From Gnetum montanum (taxonomy: Eukaryota; Streptophyta; Gnetopsida; Gnetales; Gnetaceae), in the NCBI GenBank assembly GCA_015680685.1, contig MNCI01018028.1:90742-123016 (forward strand): a DNA stretch of 32,275 nucleotides. The letters run 5' to 3'. Position numbers and translations under genes: made by a program. Below, one piece after another: positions 28,861-32,275 of the stretch (the first letter of the stretch is position 1; each line of letters begins with the position of its first letter). The notes under the pieces were generated by a model that ran no database searches, was not told the origin of the DNA, and was given only the letters and a program-made list of their open reading frames with translations.

Positions 28861-31200
28861 CCTTCTTCTCATAAGAGCAACTCACCACCTAAGGACCATA
28901 CACGAGACAATCAGCAACATAAAACACATAACCAAAATCAACCAAGTCCTAAATAATACAAGATATTTTATACTCATCCTGATGAGCATATTCTAGACTT
29001 AACCTTTATCCTCCATCAAGATGAACAGCTGTGATGGATAGATTTTCAAGGTAACATCGTGTTACCCCTAGATTGATCAGTCCCTAACATGCTCTTCCGT
29101 GTCTTGGCACAAATTGGCATGCAAGAACTATTTGTTGAATATGTTGTGGAAGATTTTGACATGAGGGATTATTATCCCACAGATGCCCAACGTATGAGGA
29201 ACTTAAGGTAGGAGAGTCAACATACTTTTTTGAAGGGCAAGGTCCTGCACATCCTTAGCGAAATAGGAGATGAGGAACCCCTTATCATGGGTTCTTTAGC
29301 AAATGATGTTCCCCCTCCTAACGATGGTGAGGAGGTTGGGTATTAGAAGTTACGATCAATAATACATAACCATGGTTCTGATGCCTATGAACACTAGTTG
29401 TTCATAGAGGGAACAACCACTCATGCTAAGGATAGGCACTTAGATCGTCATCACGATCAGGGCTGTAGCAGCCGAAGAGAAGGAAAGAAACATCGTCATG
29501 ATGATGGTTTCCCTTCTTCTTCTCCTTCTTCACATCATTCACCCTCTCCTTCCACATCTGGGCGCAACCATCATGAACATAAAGGAGAGGATAAAGGTAA
29601 GAAAAATGAGAGACCTTGACGGGAAAGTCGAAAGAGAGGACAAGGGCATGAACATAGGGAGAATAGGGAACAACGCTGACATCACAGGCATCATGAAAGA
29701 AATTATCATGATGAGCCCCTACTCACAATCCAAAGTATGCTTGACATAATGAAGACAGTCGGATCAAACGATTAGACATGAACAATATCCCATGATTTGA
29801 AGGGGGATACAATGCTGATCTGCAAAATCATTTATAGGTATTTCACGATGCCTGTGCCTTGCAGAATATAGAAAATGAGTGGAAAAAGCTTAAGTTATTC
29901 CCAAGGACACTCACCAAATAAGCAGAGAATTCGTATTGGTCCTTAGAACTGGAAACCATCAGGAGGTGGAGTACGATGCTAGAACTATTCAACGAAAACT
30001 ATCAAACGTACGCCAAAGTGTCCAATTTGCGTAGGTAGATCCAAGGATGGAAACAAGGTCATCATGAACCCTTGGATGCTACCATGGCCCACTACTACAC
30101 ATTGTTACATCATTGCCTGGGCCATGGATATGCTTAGCGGGATCAACTTTGCCACATCATGGATGGGCTAAGGCATGAAACTCGGAGAACCCTTGGGACT
30201 TATGCCTAAGGGAGACTCTCACAAGTTAGTGCCCATGAAGTTCAAAGCTTGTTGGAGCAAGTAGAAAATGAAGAAGGTGAGCTATGCAAAAGGGAAAGTG
30301 TGGAGGAATACAACCACGATCCCTCCCTTTGAAAGAAGGGAGTGAAATTTTGTGATGAAGAGGATGAGTCACCACTCGAAGAGTTGATGAATTGGAAAAC
30401 CTTGCTGATCCAAAAATTAACAACAGAAATAGTGGCTAAGGTAGATGATGTATGGAGTTCCTTAGACTCTAAAATTGAAACTTTTTTAAAAATTGTAGAA
30501 GAGTCTAAGGTAGAACAGAGTAGTGACAAAGGTAAGAAAAAGTGGGGAGATTTAAGCCCTGCACATAACAAGGGTAAGGGGAAAATCACTAACTCTGATG
30601 TGGCTGTGGACTCTGACATAGATGATGACGATGGATATGAGATCTACCACTATGACCATCCTAAGGGATGTTGCCCCATTATCTCACATCTACAGGAGTC
30701 TGGGGTGTATGCGCTTAATCCAAGACTCAACCAACGGCAAACACCTCGAAAGTTACCTTATCCGCAAGCTAACCCAAGGCAGTTCCACCAACCACTAACG
30801 TATTATCCAAGTGGAACTCCACCATAGCCCATCAGATAGCATCAGTAGTGGCAATACCCACAATCATGGGGGATGCCATCTCCGAAACATCGGTACCCTT
30901 ACCGGCAGCCTAACCCTTATGGATATTATGTGTAGTAGCCGATTTCTCCAAGTGACTCTATGGGTCACACAACCCCCAACCGTCACTACCAAATTCGGGA
31001 GTACTTCAGAAGGACTCCTTCTCCTCTGGGAGACACTCCATACCCACACCATCCTCCTAATCCATACGCATCTTTTCCACCACAAGTAGTTCCCATAACA
31101 CCTCCTGCTCCAACAATGCAAGGGGAACTTCCTCCTCAACCGCAGCAACATCATGCTGCGAGAGCTGTAAATATTCAAGTTGCTGCTAGTTCTGACAATT
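28861..31200 (+). pseudogene. gag: gag remnant, element C (Athila-like)
   Basis: The start at 28,861 (MPSSHKSNSPPKDH) is 129 bases after the primer site and is the first ATG in the matching frame. The N-terminal part includes 'TFILHQDEQL' and 'LFVEYVVEDFDMRDYYPTD'. A charged His/Ser-rich linker (about 29,410-29,700) follows. A deletion of 22 bases relative to element A near 29,745 shifts the frame. From 29,762 one frame runs to 31,442 with only about a dozen stops. The core has 'FHDACALQNIENEWKKLKLF', 'YWSLELETIRRWSTMLELF' and 'DQLCHIMDGLRHETRRTLG'. Then come 'SPLEELMNWKTLLIQKL' (a predicted helix), an acidic Lys/Asp-rich stretch, 'KGCCP' (30,663-30,677), and a Pro/Gln/Tyr-rich tail. No CCHC knuckle is visible. 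Confidence 0.85.
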
Positions 31201-31440
31201 GTAAAAAGAGAATACATTTTTTCATAACCAAAAGCCCAGACAAACTCTCGCAACAACAAGAGGTTGGGCCCATGTACACTCCTCCACCATCTAACACTTC
31301 GAAGCACCCTTTAGTCCAACAGAGCTTAATGCATACAATTATGTTAATGTGTACCATAACTGACTGGATCAAGGTAGGCCACCTTCCCAAGAAACTAACT
31401 GACCCTGGAAGTCCCTTAATCTATCTCCAAGTCCAAAAAT

Positions 31441-31974
31441 GAACCACATAGGGCTCTTCTTAACTCAGGTTCCAGAGTCAACTTAATTTCACGAGAGATG
31501 TATCACACCTGGAACCTACCCCAACTTAAGAAGAGCAGCATCCAACTAGAGCTAGCAGACCAGTTCGTCACCATTCCCTTGGGATTGGTGAAGGACATTA
31601 TTACCATTGTGTGTCATTGGTCTTACCCAACCGATTTCCTGGTGATTGAAGTTAACAACAACGAAGGGGACCTCCCAATTATAATGGGAAGGGCATGGCT
31701 AAGTATAGTAGATGCATGCCTTAGGATCCACGATCTTTCCTTGAAAATCTATAAGATAAATATTTGTGGAAAGATTGAGAAGAATAAAGTTCCATGCATC
31801 ACATACAGTGATTCATCGGGTGATGACATGGAGGAAATGCCTCCATGTAATAGGTGTGCCCTTGAAACTTTGAAACAAAGATGCCTGTATGTAGCAACCA
31901 CACAACTAGTAGTAGACACCCTGTGGTTGACAGCTACTCAAAAGAGCAAAAAAAATATGTATGGAATGATCTAA
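31441..31974 (+). pseudogene. Aspartic protease remnant, element C
   Basis: The frame from 31,441 reads 'EPHRALLNSGSRVNLISREM' and stays open to a TAA at about 31,972-31,974. The active-site triplet is NSG, with AAC (31,462-31,464) in place of the Asp codon, so the protease would be inactive. Core segments 'NLPQLKKSSIQLELADQF', 'YPTDFLVIEVNN' and 'LPIIMGRAWLSIVDACLRI' are well kept. An acidic 'SSGDDMEEMPPCNRCALETL' tail follows, comparable with the protease-RT linker of element A. The frame differs from that of gag, so at least one frameshift lies just before 31,441. Confidence 0.85.
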
Positions 31975-32033
31975 GGAGACAAACCATGCCAACAACGAAG
32001 GCATAGACATATTGAAACATGAGCGTCGCTAAC

Positions 32034-32275
32034 TTCCATCCCTCAACCTAAGAACATTAGTTGGGAGAAGTTGGGAACTTCTACGAAATTCAAACAAATG
32101 CTCATTATTTCAGATCTCTCCCTTACAACTCAGTCATGGGGGAGATGGCCACTTATGCTAACCATATGGGGCCCTCAGTTCTTTTTATGTTTTTGTTTTA
32201 CAATGTTTTTGTTTTACACATCTTTGTTTTACAAGTTTTTTTTTTACACATTTTTTTCTTACACATTTTTGTTTT
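32034..32275 (+). repeat. Post-pol segment and T-rich tract, element C
   Basis: 'cagatctctccc...gtcatggggga' (32,110-32,146) aligns with 11,318-11,347 of element A, and repeated 'tttttgttttaca' phrases run from about 32,189 to the window end. This shows that pol has been removed between about 31,975 and 32,035 relative to element A. Confidence 0.7.

Larger units (their letters stand above)
27992..32275 (+). mobile_element. Element C: Athila-like retrotransposon, pol-deleted, cut by window end
   Basis: It has a 5' LTR (27,992-28,714), tRNA-Asp primer site, gag and protease in the same orientation and order as element A, then the T-rich post-pol tract. Reverse transcriptase, RNase H and integrase, which fill about 2.8 kb in A, are absent; protease ends at about 31,974 and the conserved post-pol purine block begins near 32,139. 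The copy is better preserved than A: gag stays in one frame from 29,762 to 31,442. It is the youngest insertion in the window, being placed inside a B-type LTR. The third ORF and 3' LTR, if present, lie beyond the window. Confidence 0.8.

Noticed and set aside
29498-29749. 83-codon plus-strand frame in element C
   Set aside because: Out-of-frame with gag, which reads through the same bases in the frame set by the 28,861 start.
30242-31307. Two minus-strand open frames of 125 and 147 codons
   Set aside because: They lie antisense to the well-supported gag of element C, whose plus-strand frame aligns with element A.

Overview
The window is intergenic repeat DNA from a plant nuclear genome. It is AT-rich and contains no intact host gene. 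Almost everything recognisable is decayed Ty3/Gypsy LTR retrotransposon sequence, from two plant lineages: an Athila-like family (tRNA-Asp primer site, an extra reading frame after pol) and a Tat-like family (a second, archaeal-type RNase H domain, LTRs over 2 kb). The heavy decay, with many stop codons and frameshifts still lying in alignable frames and LTR pairs about one quarter different, fits a large slow-turnover genome such as a conifer. The organism call is an inference.

Layout. 1-5,383: mostly unassigned sequence with small repeats, a foldback at 2,679-2,782, and a decayed minus-strand reading frame at about 3,031-4,600 that I cannot name. 5,384-14,717: element A, Athila-like, plus strand, in the order gag, protease, reverse transcriptase/RNase H, integrase, T-rich spacer, a coiled-coil-like third ORF, 3' LTR; its 5' LTR is not found. 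14,718-17,090: unassigned sequence with a three-copy 80-bp tandem repeat. 17,090-17,800: fragment D, a second copy of the pre-pol segment of the Tat-like family. 17,995-26,819: element B, Tat-like, with LTRs of about 2.5 and 2.2 kb around a pol region but no gag. 26,820-27,760: a gag fragment of compatible type. 27,755-27,991: an internal piece of a third B-type LTR. 27,992-32,275: element C, a second Athila-like copy inserted into that LTR and running off the window edge. C has a 5' LTR, a primer-binding site, gag and protease, but reverse transcriptase, RNase H and integrase are absent.

A and C are the same family. They share gag, protease, a T-rich post-pol tract and the LTR core (TATA box, then AATAAA about 175 bases later). 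D, B, the 26.8-kb gag and the third LTR piece look like one family arranged head to tail, as expected from recombination between LTRs or repeated insertion. No copy seen here can encode a working set of retrotransposition proteins: catalytic residues are changed in both proteases, both reverse transcriptases and both integrases. The most interesting items are the third ORF of A, the pol-less structure of C, the palindrome cluster in the promoter region of C's LTR, the foldback at 2.7 kb, the unnamed minus-strand reading frame, and an intron-like segment before the Tat-like pol.
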